Shown one piece after another: positions 20,348-20,547 of a stretch of DNA of 20,547 nucleotides; the stretch's first letter is position 1; each line of letters opens with the position of its first letter. The DNA lies in contig JALJEE010002684.1 in the NCBI GenBank assembly GCA_023231475.1, forward strand, positions 1 through 20,547, in the 5' to 3' direction. Below the pieces are notes generated by a model. The model saw only the letters and a program-made list of their open reading frames with translations. It ran no database searches and was not told the origin of the DNA. Origin of the DNA: Seison nebaliae (Eukaryota; Rotifera; Pararotatoria; Seisonacea; Seisonidae). Both the position numbers and the translations under genes were made by a program.

Positions 20348-20547
20348 ATGATCGATTCGAGTACATGTACCGATACGAACTCTTCCATTATATCCACTGC
20401 ACCCGTAGTAATTACACCGTTAGTCCCCGGTGACTCATCGCAATCCTCAAGTACGGATCGTATTCTCAACTCATCAAGCTTACAAGAATTATTAAATAAT
20501 TCTTTGACTAATACCGGAAGGAAAAGGAAAAATGACGATACAAACGT
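20348..20547 (+). CDS. 5' part of an unrecognised Ser/Thr-rich gene (runs off the window)
   Basis: From ATG 20348 the frame stays open to the window end (66 codons). It starts MIDSSTCTDTNSSIISTAPV, continues through a Ser-rich part with the helical ILNSSSLQELLNNSL, and reaches a basic GRKRK before the edge. Codon use is richer in C and G (CCG, GTC CCC GGT, ACG) than the surrounding noncoding DNA, which supports real coding. No family can be named; the composition and basic patch would suit a nuclear or regulatory protein. Confidence 0.65.
   Translation, partial: MIDSSTCTDTNSSIISTAPVVITPLVPGDSSQSSSTDRILNSSSLQELLNNSLTNTGRKRKNDDTN

Overview
The window looks like nuclear DNA of a compact, AT-rich animal genome. 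Genes carry GT-AG introns, often only 38-60 bp long. All the recognisable proteins are animal ones: a BLM-type RecQ helicase, tropomyosin and CCDC112. The tropomyosin reads as an invertebrate one. Runs of Asn, Gln and Thr in one protein and the very short introns would suit a small-genome arthropod such as a mite, but I cannot fix the phylum from sequence alone. I see no bacterial or viral genes, mobile elements, tRNA/rRNA genes or CRISPR arrays.

Layout. (1) 1-183, plus strand: the last two exons of an unrecognised gene. (2) About 531-3822, plus strand: a BLM-like RecQ helicase, almost all in one exon, with an unusual N-terminal RING finger followed by a SUMO-interaction-like motif. (3) 4656-14666, minus strand: a complete tropomyosin gene that was assembled here exon by exon from splice sites, phase and exon lengths. 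It has two alternative first exons (1a+2 for the long form, 1b for the short form), a common exon 3, three tandem exon-4 cassettes of exactly 118 bp, two exon-5-like copies of 71 bp, one fused exon 6-7-8 of 209 bp and two alternative last exons. (4) 8567-10366, minus strand: a single-exon, low-complexity, unrecognised 599-residue protein gene lying inside the large tropomyosin intron on the same strand. (5) 14667-18390: a 3.7-kb gene-poor stretch between the divergent tropomyosin and CCDC112 genes, with several dyad-symmetric sequences. (6) 18391-20213, plus strand: a seven-exon CCDC112 gene (about 491 aa). (7) 20348 to the end, plus strand: the start of another, Ser/Thr-rich gene only 134 bp further on.

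The genes do not form a pathway. The main biology is the tropomyosin locus: two promoters combined with exon cassettes 4, 5 and 9 can produce a large isoform family. One exon-4 copy (4a) is very divergent yet keeps exact length and phase. The second exon-5 copy (5b) keeps its length and GT/AG borders but is out of frame at both ends. The second point of interest is the RING + SIM-like + RecQ architecture of the helicase, which hints at a helicase with its own ubiquitin-ligase module.
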